From contig NZ_CM000745.1 of the NCBI RefSeq assembly GCF_000161455.1, positions 2,344,559 through 2,377,452 on the forward strand: DNA of 32,894 bases, read 5' to 3'. The notes below the pieces were generated by a model, which was not told the DNA's origin, ran no database searches, and was given only the letters and a program-made list of their open reading frames with translations. This DNA is from Bacillus pseudomycoides DSM 12442. GTDB taxonomy: Bacteria; Bacillota; Bacilli; Bacillales; Bacillaceae_G. Positions 7,628 to 16,207 of the stretch are shown here, piece by piece. A program made the translations under genes and the position numbers. How positions within the stretch are numbered: the stretch's first letter is position 1; each line of letters begins with the position of its first letter.

Positions 7628-8560
7628 TTATAGAGTTTGGAACGTTTCTGTTAATACAGGAACGATTTGTTTTTTACGAGATACAACACCTTTTAAAGTT
7701 GCTGTATTGTTTTCTAATGTTACATTGTATGCTTTTTCAACAACTTGTGTCGCTTTACCGATAGCAAGACCAACAGAATCGTTAGTTAAGATATCAGTCA
7801 CAACGAATAAGAATAGGTCTAAACCTTTTTCTTCTACTACTGCAGAGATTACTTTTTCTAATTCCGCTTGGTGTACAAGAACGTCGTTTGTATCAACAGC
7901 GTTTACTTGTGCGATTTCAACTTTTGCATCGCCCATTTGGAATTCTTTTGCGTCAAGAGAGATTAATTGCTCCATTGTTTTACCGCTTAAATCTGCACCA
8001 GCTTTTAACATTTCTAAGCCGTAGCTTTCCGCGTCAACACCAGCGATTTCCGCTAATTCACGAGCTGCAGCTACGTCTTGTTCTGTGCAAGTTGGAGATT
8101 TAAATAGTAAAGAATCTGAGATAATTGCAGATAACATTAAACCTGCAACTTCTTTACGAATTGCAACGCCGTTTTCTTTGTACATTTTGTTTAAGATTGT
8201 AGCTGTACAACCAACTGGCTCGCAACGGTAGTATAAAGGATCGCTTGTCTCAAAGTTAGCAATACGGTGATGATCGATAACTTCTAACACACGAACAGAT
8301 TCGATATCGTTAGCACTTTGTTGACGTTCGTTATGGTCAACTAAAATCACGTTGTCCACTTCGTTTGCTACTGTTTCAACAAAACGCGGTCCTTCTACTT
8401 TAAAATGATCTAACGCAAATTGAGTTTCACCGCTGATTTCACCTAAACGTACAGGCTCAGCATTCATTCCTAATTCTTTTTTCAGCTCTGCATAAGCAAT
8501 TGCAGAACAAATTGCATCTGTGTCTGGGTTTTTATGCCCGAAAACTAGTACTTTTTCCAT
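7628..8560 (-). CDS. ppaC: Manganese-dependent inorganic pyrophosphatase
   Basis: A family II (DHH) pyrophosphatase that hydrolyses PPi to phosphate in the cytoplasm, pulling biosynthetic reactions forward. Using the ATG at 8560 (AGAGGTG 7 nt upstream; an in-frame GTG at 8569 lies inside that binding site), the protein has 310 residues. The metal ligands then fall on H9, D13, D15, D75, H97 and D149, the numbers known for Bacillus subtilis PpaC. DHH is seen at 96-98. The C-terminal DHHA2 domain follows at about 190-305. It is a single gene with its own terminator, and its promoter must lie in the 199-bp gap shared with the divergent hydrolase gene. Confidence 0.97.
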   Translation of the reverse strand: MEKVLVFGHKNPDTDAICSAIAYAELKKELGMNAEPVRLGEISGETQFALDHFKVEGPRFVETVANEVDNVILVDHNERQQSANDIESVRVLEVIDHHRIANFETSDPLYYRCEPVGCTATILNKMYKENGVAIRKEVAGLMLSAIISDSLLFKSPTCTEQDVAAARELAEIAGVDAESYGLEMLKAGADLSGKTMEQLISLDAKEFQMGDAKVEIAQVNAVDTNDVLVHQAELEKVISAVVEEKGLDLFLFVVTDILTNDSVGLAIGKATQVVEKAYNVTLENNTATLKGVVSRKKQIVPVLTETFQTL

Positions 8561-8759
8561 GATTTCCACCTCTTCATGAAAAGGATATCTTAAAGAAGCA
8601 AATATGACAATATTTTAAACACATTTTTTATAAATAAAATAAAGGTTCTGCCCTATTTTACACAAAAAAACATCTTACTTCTCCTATATAAGAGGAAAAA
8701 AACATGAAAAGCAGAATAAAATCATAAAAAGTCCATTTATTAAAAGGAGGTTTTCCGTT

Positions 8760-9566
8760 ATGCCTATTATCAAGCTTGAAAATGGTGTGAACTTATACTA
8801 CGAAGAGCGCGGAGAAGGTACGCCCATTCTTTTTATTCACGGCGTCTGGATGAGCAGCCGTTTTTTTCATAAACAAATCCCTTATTTCAGTGAAAAATAT
8901 CGTGCGATTTCAATTGACTTACGAAGTCACGGGCGCTCTCCCCATATTGAAACTGGACATACAATTACAAACTATGCCCATGATGTGCATGCTTTTATAG
9001 AAAGTTTATCTTTAAAAGATGTTATCTTAGTCGGTTGGTCAATGGGAGCATTTGTTGTATGGGAATATATAAAGCAATTTGGAGAACAAAATATTAAAGG
9101 TTCTGTTATTGTTGATGAATTAGCATCAGATTTTAAATGGCCCGATTTCCCTATTGGTGCCTTTGATTTCCCAACACTTATTCATTTCATGAGTGAAGTT
9201 CAAACAAATCAAGTTGAGTTTCTAAAGGGTTTTATCCCTCTCATGTTTAAAAATCCCCTTTCTACAGAAGATTCAACTTGGATGCTTGAGGAGGTAACAA
9301 AGGTTCCAGCATCTATTGCGAGCGCGATTTTATTCGATCAATCTGTTGTTGATTATCGGAAAGAATTAAATGCAATTACAAAACCAACTTTACTTTGTTT
9401 CGGTAGAGAAGAAAAATTAATTCCAGTTGCTGCGGGCGAACATTTACACGCACATATTAATAACTCTCAACTCGTTATTTTCGAAAACAGCTGTCATTGT
9501 CCATTTCTAGAAGAAGCTGACCATTTTAACAATGTGCTACATTCTTTTATTCAATCACTGTCATAA
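8760..9566 (+). CDS. Alpha/beta-fold hydrolase
   Basis: A 268-residue soluble hydrolase. The oxyanion-loop HG is at 27-28 (LFIHGVW), the nucleophile elbow GWSMG gives S94, and the base is H246 (NSCHCPF). The acid position, usually Asp in GREDKLIP, reads GREEKLIP, so Glu 217 or 218 may serve; this is a little unusual. The family covers esterases, haloperoxidase-like enzymes and C-C hydrolases, and the substrate is unknown. AAAGGAGG precedes the ATG by a good distance. It is divergent from ppaC. Confidence 0.85.
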   Translation: MPIIKLENGVNLYYEERGEGTPILFIHGVWMSSRFFHKQIPYFSEKYRAISIDLRSHGRSPHIETGHTITNYAHDVHAFIESLSLKDVILVGWSMGAFVVWEYIKQFGEQNIKGSVIVDELASDFKWPDFPIGAFDFPTLIHFMSEVQTNQVEFLKGFIPLMFKNPLSTEDSTWMLEEVTKVPASIASAILFDQSVVDYRKELNAITKPTLLCFGREEKLIPVAAGEHLHAHINNSQLVIFENSCHCPFLEEADHFNNVLHSFIQSLS

Positions 9567-9626
9567 CGTATTTTTCAAAGGACCTAGTATGTTAAAACTT
9601 TAAAACTCATTTTTTAATCAAAACAA

Positions 9627-9652
9627 AAAGGCCATTTAAAACAATGGCCTTT
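9627..9652. terminator. Bidirectional hairpin terminator
   Basis: AAAGGCCATT pairs perfectly with AATGGCCTTT over a 6-nt loop. The minus-strand side carries five T, and it lies between the hydrolase and the decayed minus-strand genes. The gap 9567-10161 otherwise holds only the two gene remnants listed next. Confidence 0.7.
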
Positions 9653-9677
9653 AAAATTAATTTCTGCACAATTCCTT

Positions 9678-9938
9678 TTACTCAAAATTTTTATCTTCTA
9701 TTTTATTAAGTTCGCCCCTTACCCACGATGCTTCTAAAGTATCTTCTAGGAAACGAGAAACCAACTTTAATTCATTTGGATTATATCTATTTAAAAATCG
9801 AATAACTCCTCTATTAATTTCATCATGCAACACCTGATGTAAGTAAAACAGTTCTTTTCCTAAAGAAGTTGTTTTAAATAAGAATTCCTTTTTATTATTT
9901 GGAATCGTTTCTGTCGTGATTAATTTTTTAGTAACTAA
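9678..9938 (-). pseudogene. 3' fragment of a MarR-family regulator gene
   Basis: 87 codons with no start, reading LVTKKLITTETIPNNKKEFL then TSLGKELFYLHQVLHDEIN and ending in a helical tail. These match the wing and C-terminal dimerisation helices of MarR regulators; the DNA-recognition half is gone. Its 5' end meets a fragment of an unrelated gene at GGATTAGT (about 9933-9940) in another frame, so a deletion has joined them. Confidence 0.65.
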
Positions 9939-10086
9939 TCCCTAACGCAATGAGCTGTTTTTCGCGTTTTGTTAATACACCTTCCTGGAAACAAGCTTGT
10001 GTAAATGCATGATATGTTTCTGTGATTTCTGGAATTGGTTTTAAAAAATTTCCAATGCCTTCTTTATAAATGAAGTAATACATCAT
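9928..10086 (-). pseudogene. 5' fragment of a carboxymuconolactone decarboxylase-family gene
   Basis: From ATG at 10086 the frame reads KEGIGNFLKPIPEITETYHA then TKREKQLIALGIS, typical of the first half of CMD/AhpD-like proteins, then stops at the junction with the MarR fragment. The CxxC active-site half is missing. No ribosome binding site is obvious. Confidence 0.65.
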
Positions 10087-10161
10087 TTATAAAACCATGT
10101 TGTTGATATATTATCATAAAAGATAGAATTTTCAGTTTTTTAACCTTAAAAATATATAACG

Positions 10162-11652
10162 CTACAATTTCACACTATCATCTACTGGTACTTTTCTTCT
10201 AGAAATTTCATTTTCACCTTCTTTACACTTTTCTTCCCAAAATACAACACCTTCAAGCCCTACTTTTTTAGGGTCAAATATTGGATCTTTTCCTTCTTTT
10301 TTCTGCGTTTCATAATCTTTTAATACTTTTAATGCCGTCTTACTTAACAATAAAATCGCTAAAAGATTCAGCCATGCCATACTGCCTATCCCTAAATCTC
10401 CAAGATTCCATAAAAGTGAAGCTGATTCCACACTACCGACGTAAACCATAATTAAAAATCCGAATTTCAAAATCGTTTTTAACCATTTAAATTTCAATTT
10501 ATGATCCAAGTAAGTAAGTGTAGTTTCGGCAATATAGTAATATGCTAGTAGAGTTGTGAATGCAAAGAAAAAGATTGCGATTGAAATAAATAATGGACCA
10601 AAACCTGTCATAACAGTTTCAACTGCTTGTTGTGTATAAATTGGCCCTGCTTCAACATTCCCCATATTTTTCACAATGGCGCTCTTTCCTTCAGGTATGA
10701 CATTGTACATCCCTGTTATTAAAACCATAAGAGCTGTTGCTGTACATACAACAATTGTATCGATGTAAACCGAAAATGCTTGTACTAACCCTTGTTTAGC
10801 AGGATGTGATACTTCAGCAGCTGCAGAGCTATACGTTGCTTCTCCAACACCAGCAACATTTGAAAATACAGCTCGTTTCACTCCCCATGCAATGGCTGCC
10901 CCAACAATTCCGCCAAACATTTCATCGATTCCAAATGCACTTGAGAAAATAAGTGTGAACATATTAGGGATTTCCGTTATATTAGCAATTAAAACGATAC
11001 ATGTAACAATTACATAACCAATTGCCATAAACGGTACTAGAGTTTGAGAAACAGCAGCAATTCTCTTTACTCCGCCAAAAATAATCGCTGCCAGCAATAC
11101 AACTAAAAATACACCAGTCATATATTTACTAATACCAGAAGAATTTTCAAATCCAACCGCAATGCTACTTGATTGAATCCCTGGCAATAAAACGCCATAT
11201 GAAATCGTCACGACAACCGCTACAATGACGGCAAACCATTTTATTTTTAAGCCTTTTTCAATAAAATATGGTGTACCACCTCGATATTCATTTCCTACCT
11301 TACTTTTATACACTTGAGCAAGCGTTGACTCAACGAATGCACTAGCTGCTCCTAATAGAGCCATCACCCACATCCAAAACACAGCTCCTGGACCACCAAA
11401 AGCAATAGCTGTCGCTACACCAGCAATATTTCCAATTCCGACCCGGCCCGATAACGCTAAACAAAATGCTTGAAATGAAGATATCCCGGTCTCTGAGCTC
11501 TTTCCTTCAAATAATAGTTTGATCATCTCTTTAAAATACCGAATTTGTAAAAAACGAGTAGCAATTGTGAAATACACGCCTGCTCCTAACGCAAAAATAA
11601 CTAATCCTATACTCCATACTTGTCCTACTAACCACTCTACTAACTTTTCCAT
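10162..11652 (-). CDS. Sodium/alanine (AGCS) family amino-acid symporter
   Basis: A 496-residue integral membrane carrier with about 10-11 helices. The family signature is seen as LSGRVGIGNIAGVATAIAFG, and further on VKRAVFSNVAGVGEA. The ATG at 11652 has AGGGGG at proper distance; the track-long version starting at 11667 would overlap that site. AGCS proteins take up alanine or glycine with Na+ or H+. Placed directly after the hydroxyproline operon, behind its terminator and without a sigma-54 box of its own, it may bring in hydroxyproline or proline; that is inference from context. Confidence 0.85.
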   Translation of the reverse strand: MEKLVEWLVGQVWSIGLVIFALGAGVYFTIATRFLQIRYFKEMIKLLFEGKSSETGISSFQAFCLALSGRVGIGNIAGVATAIAFGGPGAVFWMWVMALLGAASAFVESTLAQVYKSKVGNEYRGGTPYFIEKGLKIKWFAVIVAVVVTISYGVLLPGIQSSSIAVGFENSSGISKYMTGVFLVVLLAAIIFGGVKRIAAVSQTLVPFMAIGYVIVTCIVLIANITEIPNMFTLIFSSAFGIDEMFGGIVGAAIAWGVKRAVFSNVAGVGEATYSSAAAEVSHPAKQGLVQAFSVYIDTIVVCTATALMVLITGMYNVIPEGKSAIVKNMGNVEAGPIYTQQAVETVMTGFGPLFISIAIFFFAFTTLLAYYYIAETTLTYLDHKLKFKWLKTILKFGFLIMVYVGSVESASLLWNLGDLGIGSMAWLNLLAILLLSKTALKVLKDYETQKKEGKDPIFDPKKVGLEGVVFWEEKCKEGENEISRRKVPVDDSVKL

Positions 11653-11710
11653 CCCAATCCCCCTCATAATTGTGTGAAAAAGAGTTATTTATTGCGTGCT
11701 TAAAAAATAA

Positions 11711-11746
11711 AACGGACAACCTCACCGTTCATTCAAGTTGTCCGTT
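11711..11746 (-). terminator. Terminator of the hydroxyproline operon
   Basis: AACGGACAAC pairs perfectly with GTTGTCCGTT; on the minus strand it is followed by TTTTATTTTTT. It is placed 20 bp after the ALDH stop and before the symporter gene. Confidence 0.8.
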
Positions 11747-11765
11747 CACTCTTCCTATTTGATCA

Positions 11766-13250
11766 TTATTTTATATTAACCCAAACACTCTTTACTTCCG
11801 TGTAGTTATCAAGTGCATACGATCCTAATTCGCGCCCAATTCCGGATTGTTTATATCCGCCAAATGGTGCCGCTGCATTTTCTAAATTATAATCATTAAT
11901 CCAAACGGTCCCTGCCTTTAATTTATTTGCGACTTGATGTCCAGTTTTAATATTTTGTGTCCATACACCTGCTGCTAATCCGTAAGAAGAGCTATTCGCT
12001 CTTTCAATTACTTCCTCAGTCGAATCAAATGGCATAACTACAACGACTGGTCCAAATATTTCTTCCTTTGCGATTGTCATATCATCTGTAACATTTGTAA
12101 AAACTGTGGGCTGCACAAAATAACCTTTTTCAAATGCCCGTTCTCCCCCAGCTACAACTGTTGCTCCTTCAGCCATTCCTTGTTCAATATACTTTAGCAC
12201 ACGCTCTTGTTGTTTTTTAGATACGAGCGGGCCCATTTCTGTATCCTTTTCCATCCCAGCACCAAGCTTAACTTTATTCGCCATTTCTACAAGTTCATCT
12301 ACTACTCTTTCATAATGTTTCCGATGAACGAACACACGAGATCCTGCGCTACAGTTTTGACCATGATTATACATAATGCCTTGGAAGGCACCATTAATAG
12401 CTTCAGATAAATCGGCATCTTCTAAAATAATATTTGGTGACTTACCTCCAAGTTCTAACGTTACATGTTTAATTGTTTCAGCAGATTGACGCATAATATA
12501 TTTCCCTGTAACTGTCGAACCTGTGAAAGCTACTTTATTAATATCATGATGGTTTACGATTGCTGCTCCTGCTTCTTGTCCGAAACCTGGAACAAAATTT
12601 ACAACACCGTTTGGAAATCCCGCCTCTTTAAAAAGCTTTGCAGCATATAGTAAAGATAACGGTGTTTGCTCTGCTGGTTTTAATACAATCGTACATCCTG
12701 TCGCAAGAGCAGCACCCATTTTCCAAGCGGACATAACTAACGGATAATTCCAAGGAATAATTTGACCAACAACCCCAATCGGTTCATGACGTGTATAATT
12801 TAAATAATCTTTTGAAATAGGAATTGTTTGTCCTACAATTTTTGTAGTCCAACCAGCATAATACCGGTAATTTTCTACTGTCGCTGGAATATCATCTTCA
12901 AGCGCAATTTGATACGGTTTCCCATTATCTAAAGCTTCTAGCTGCGCTAATTCTTCTTTATGTTCTTCAATTAAATCAGCTAATTTATATATAAGATGTG
13001 CTCTTTCTGCAGTAGTCATTTCAGACCAAGGGCCCGTTTCAAAAGCTTCTCTTGCAGCTTTCGTCGCTACATCAATATCTTCCACTTGCGCCTCACTCAC
13101 TACCGCAAGAACATCCTCTGTAGCCGGATTATATGTTTTAAACGTCTTTCCACTAATAGAAGGAACAAATTCACCATTAATAAACAATTTGATTTCTTCA
13201 TTTAAAAACGCTTTTACTTTTGATTTTAGCTCCATGTTTGTCGTTAACAT
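11766..13250 (-). CDS. Aldehyde dehydrogenase, probable 2-oxoglutarate-semialdehyde dehydrogenase
   Basis: A 494-residue NAD(P)-dependent ALDH. It has IIPWNYP at 164-170, the nucleotide loop FTGSTVTGK at 242-250, general base E266 in LELGGKSP, and nucleophile C300 in NHGQNCSAGSR. Overall it resembles Bacillus DhaS. It is the last gene of the minus-strand operon that starts at the DAO-type oxidase. Since the preceding enzyme in the pathway would make 2-oxoglutarate semialdehyde, the likely reaction is oxidation of that aldehyde to 2-oxoglutarate, which enters the TCA cycle. The specificity is inferred from context. A very strong AAGGAGGAGGGG binding site precedes the ATG. Confidence 0.9.
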   Translation of the reverse strand: MLTTNMELKSKVKAFLNEEIKLFINGEFVPSISGKTFKTYNPATEDVLAVVSEAQVEDIDVATKAAREAFETGPWSEMTTAERAHLIYKLADLIEEHKEELAQLEALDNGKPYQIALEDDIPATVENYRYYAGWTTKIVGQTIPISKDYLNYTRHEPIGVVGQIIPWNYPLVMSAWKMGAALATGCTIVLKPAEQTPLSLLYAAKLFKEAGFPNGVVNFVPGFGQEAGAAIVNHHDINKVAFTGSTVTGKYIMRQSAETIKHVTLELGGKSPNIILEDADLSEAINGAFQGIMYNHGQNCSAGSRVFVHRKHYERVVDELVEMANKVKLGAGMEKDTEMGPLVSKKQQERVLKYIEQGMAEGATVVAGGERAFEKGYFVQPTVFTNVTDDMTIAKEEIFGPVVVVMPFDSTEEVIERANSSSYGLAAGVWTQNIKTGHQVANKLKAGTVWINDYNLENAAAPFGGYKQSGIGRELGSYALDNYTEVKSVWVNIK

Positions 13251-13270
13251 ATTTTCCCCTCCTCCTTAGT

Positions 13271-14170
13271 TTAAACAGCTGAATTAGCCGTTATTTGTAA
13301 TAAAATCTGTTGAAGTTTTTGATCTTCTTCCTGTGTCAATCCTAATCTTGGATAACGAGATGGACCTCCAGTTTGTCCGTGTAACTCCATTGCACGTTTA
13401 ACAATTTGTACGTATTTCCCTGACCCTTCTAGGAATTCACAAAGAGGCAAAATTGTATCATTAATCTCCCATGCATTTTCGAACTCTCCATTTTGAAAAT
13501 GCTCATACATTTTTGTAACAAGTCCCGGAACGATATTACCCGCCACAGAGACCCATCCAGTAGCACCAACTAAATATGATTCCATAACTAAATCTTCGGA
13601 TCCGCAAAAGACTTGAAAAGCACTCTCTCCTTGTCTTACTAAATCTCTCACTTTACGAATATCTCCGCTAGATTCTTTAATATGTGTAACATTTTCACAT
13701 TCTTTTCCTATTCGAAGCATAAGCTCTATACTCATGTCAACACCAGAGGTAAACGGGTTATTGTATAACATAATTGGTATATTTACAGCATTTGAGATTT
13801 CTTTAAAATGAAAGTAGATTTCTTCTTCTTTCGGTTTACAATAATAAGAGTTAATAATTAATGCACAATCTGCGCCATGAGCTTCTGCATGCTTCGTATA
13901 TTCAATCGTTTCTTTCGTCGTCTCTGCAGCAGTTCCAACAATTACAGGAATGCGTCCATCAACTTCTTTTAATACCGTTTCCACCATCTTAAATCGTTCT
14001 TTTTTTGATAAACTAACAAATTCTCCCGTACTTCCATTAATAATGATGCCGGCAACCTTCTGCTCAATAAAATAGTTTACGTTCTGTTTCACTCCGTTCC
14101 AATCAATCTCTTGAAATTCATCCATCGGAGTAATTAATACTGGAAATGCTCCTTTTATACTTTTCATCAT
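13271..14170 (-). CDS. DapA-family enzyme, probable 1-pyrroline-4-hydroxy-2-carboxylate deaminase
   Basis: A Schiff-base TIM-barrel protein of about 300 residues. From the second Met, GSTGEF lies at 45-50, Tyr135 in LYNNPFTSG, and the Schiff-base lysine K164 in HIKESSGD. The family includes dihydrodipicolinate synthase and the deaminase that turns pyrroline-4-hydroxy-2-carboxylate into 2-oxoglutarate semialdehyde plus ammonia. With an oxidase and a hydroxyproline epimerase upstream and an ALDH downstream, the deaminase role is strongly favoured over lysine synthesis. Two adjacent ATG codons (14170 and 14167) follow GGGAG; the second has the better spacing. Confidence 0.87.
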   Translation of the reverse strand: MMKSIKGAFPVLITPMDEFQEIDWNGVKQNVNYFIEQKVAGIIINGSTGEFVSLSKKERFKMVETVLKEVDGRIPVIVGTAAETTKETIEYTKHAEAHGADCALIINSYYCKPKEEEIYFHFKEISNAVNIPIMLYNNPFTSGVDMSIELMLRIGKECENVTHIKESSGDIRKVRDLVRQGESAFQVFCGSEDLVMESYLVGATGWVSVAGNIVPGLVTKMYEHFQNGEFENAWEINDTILPLCEFLEGSGKYVQIVKRAMELHGQTGGPSRYPRLGLTQEEDQKLQQILLQITANSAV

Positions 14171-14219
14171 ATTCTCTCCCTTACATTTCATTTACTTTTT
14201 CCACATACTGTATTAACCG

Positions 14220-15173
14220 TTATTTTAATAAAAATCCTACTGGAAATGGATCAGTAGGGTCTAATACAAATGTTTGCATACCTGTAATAAACCCTCTGCT
14301 TGTGAAAGTAAATGTATATCCTTTCTCTTTCTTATTCACTTTTTGCACCTTCACAAAACTATTAAAAATACTCTCATTAATAAAAGGTTCTTCCGTACGT
14401 ACATCACCTATAGAAAGGCTACTTATATACGAAACACTTGTTGATGCGAATCCAGGCGAACGCACAATATAGTCGTCATCCTGAAACGTAATTGTTTTTA
14501 TACGATTCTCTTTTATGTGGGAAGAATCTACTAAAACGACTCTTTTTATAAGTGGCTGCTTTGGCATGGACTCAAGTATAGCTTTCCCCCAGTTCTTTAA
14601 TTCAAAAATGTTTTCAATACAAATTTCCGGAGAACATTCCTCTTTCTGAAACACTGCATATACTTGATCAGCTTGTATGAGAGAGTAGTGTATATTTCCA
14701 ATAGGACTATGTAGTGGTAGATTCTCTTCGATTGAGTAACACACTTTACTTTCTAGCGATACAGAAACGACTTCATCCTTTTCTACATGTGCACGGACTA
14801 AAAACACACCGCATAGCGTTTCAATTTTGTATTGATTTGAATCGCTTTGTTTTAAGTGTCCACTTTCAAGTAACATAGTTACTACCGCGACAATCCCACC
14901 GTAATGAAGAGGAATTGCTCCTTTATGATTAAAAAATAATACAGCTGCATCAACTTCACTATGAATAGAAGGAACGACAACACATCCGTTTAAACCTATG
15001 AACCCACGTGGTTCATTTAATAAAAGCTGCATTTCCTCTGCTAATTCACCAGAAATTTGTTCATTTAGTTGTTCCAAACTATGATAGTATTTACACGGTG
15101 CGTCTTTAATTATACGAAACGCTTCACCAGCTACGTGTACATCTACTGTCATATACATTTTTTGAATCTTCAT
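14220..15173 (-). CDS. Proline racemase-like protein lacking both catalytic cysteines
   Basis: A 317-residue protein with the proline racemase fold throughout: DVHVAGEAFR at the N-terminus, LNEPRG at 52-57, ending PFPVGFLLK. The first catalytic motif, MCGHD in its upstream neighbour, is LHYGG here (H90 in place of Cys). The second, RSPCGTGTS, is RSPGFASTS (G241 in place of Cys). Other family members use Cys/Cys (racemases, epimerases) or Cys/Thr (dehydratases), so this cannot use the usual chemistry. The frame is intact and starts 4 nt inside the epimerase stop (ATGA), so it is translated with it. It is probably a pseudoenzyme, a partner or ligand-binding subunit, or has unknown chemistry. 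Confidence 0.85.
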   Translation of the reverse strand: MKIQKMYMTVDVHVAGEAFRIIKDAPCKYYHSLEQLNEQISGELAEEMQLLLNEPRGFIGLNGCVVVPSIHSEVDAAVLFFNHKGAIPLHYGGIVAVVTMLLESGHLKQSDSNQYKIETLCGVFLVRAHVEKDEVVSVSLESKVCYSIEENLPLHSPIGNIHYSLIQADQVYAVFQKEECSPEICIENIFELKNWGKAILESMPKQPLIKRVVLVDSSHIKENRIKTITFQDDDYIVRSPGFASTSVSYISSLSIGDVRTEEPFINESIFNSFVKVQKVNKKEKGYTFTFTSRGFITGMQTFVLDPTDPFPVGFLLK

Positions 15174-16207
15174 TTCACTTCCTCCGTTTCATGTTCCATC
15201 GGCGGAATTAGCAAAAATCCTTCTTTCAGTGGATCCTCTTCATTGTAAAAAAATCTATGCATTCCCATTAGCCAAGCTGAACCAGTGATCTTTGTTACTA
15301 CAGCTTCAATGTTCTCCACATATGTTGTATCTATTACACTTCCTTTAAATAACGAGCCAACAATACTTTCATGAACAAATTCTTCTTGCATTGCAATTTT
15401 TTTATTAGCGTATAATACAGCTAGCTTCGCAGATGTTCCCGTACCACATGGAGAACGATCAATTCCTCCCGGTGGAACAACAACGGTATTTTTTACATGT
15501 GCCGTTTCATGGGTAGGATCTGTGTAAAATTCAATATGTGTTACCCCTTTTATAAATGAATATTGCGGATGAATAACTTCAAATTTTTCATTAATCGTAT
15601 TTCTTATTTGGATCGCTTTATCAATTATTGTAGAAGCATTTTCTGGCACTAACTCTAGACCAAGCGCTTCCCCATCGATAATGGCATAAAAGTTTCCGCC
15701 ATATGCGATATCAACATCTACATTTCCAATCCCTTCAACATGGACAGAAATACTCTTTAGTAAAAAAGCTGGTATATTACAAAAAGATACTTCTTTTGCT
15801 TTACCGTCTTGAACAGAAATATCCACTTCAACAAGACCAGCTGGTGTATCCAATTTCAAAGAAGTTATCGGCTCATATACAGGTATTAAACCTGATTCAA
15901 CTAAAGCCGTACATACACCGATCGTATCGTGACCACACATCGGTAAATATCCACCTGTCTCTATGTAGATGACACCTATATCCGCTTCTGGATGACACGG
16001 ATCTGTTAATAACGCCCCAGACATCACATCATGACCGCGCGGTTCATTCATTAACAATTTACGGATCCAGTCATACTCTTTCTTCATATGAAGCATTTTT
16101 TCTGCCATGTTCTCTCCTATTAACTTTGGAAGTCCGCTAATTAACGTCCTCGTAGGATTTCCACCTGTATGCGTATCAATCGTCGTAAAGACTCTTTGTG
16201 ACCTCAT
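15170..16207 (-). CDS. 4-hydroxyproline 2-epimerase (proline racemase family)
   Basis: A 345-residue enzyme with both catalytic cysteines: C91 in MCGHDTIG and C254 in DRSPCGTGTS. GGNPTR and MNEPRGH are also seen. The Cys/Cys pair means racemisation or epimerisation at C2 rather than dehydration. In this operon the expected reaction is trans-4-hydroxy-L-proline to cis-4-hydroxy-D-proline, the substrate of the neighbouring D-hydroxyproline dehydrogenase. It overlaps the upstream oxidase gene and the downstream paralogue by 4 nt each (ATGA), so the three are translationally coupled. Proline racemase is the alternative, less likely given the neighbours. Confidence 0.88.
   Translation of the reverse strand: MRSQRVFTTIDTHTGGNPTRTLISGLPKLIGENMAEKMLHMKKEYDWIRKLLMNEPRGHDVMSGALLTDPCHPEADIGVIYIETGGYLPMCGHDTIGVCTALVESGLIPVYEPITSLKLDTPAGLVEVDISVQDGKAKEVSFCNIPAFLLKSISVHVEGIGNVDVDIAYGGNFYAIIDGEALGLELVPENASTIIDKAIQIRNTINEKFEVIHPQYSFIKGVTHIEFYTDPTHETAHVKNTVVVPPGGIDRSPCGTGTSAKLAVLYANKKIAMQEEFVHESIVGSLFKGSVIDTTYVENIEAVVTKITGSAWLMGMHRFFYNEEDPLKEGFLLIPPMEHETEEVK

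Noticed and set aside
8704..8727. Seven-codon frame MKSRIKS behind AGAGGA, ahead of the hydrolase gene, as a leader peptide
   Set aside because: Too short and without an attenuator-like hairpin next to it; such frames arise by chance in AT-rich sequence.
13271..14170. Dihydrodipicolinate synthase for lysine synthesis
   Set aside because: Catalytic residues fit the whole family, but the neighbours are hydroxyproline enzymes; deaminase is the better reading.
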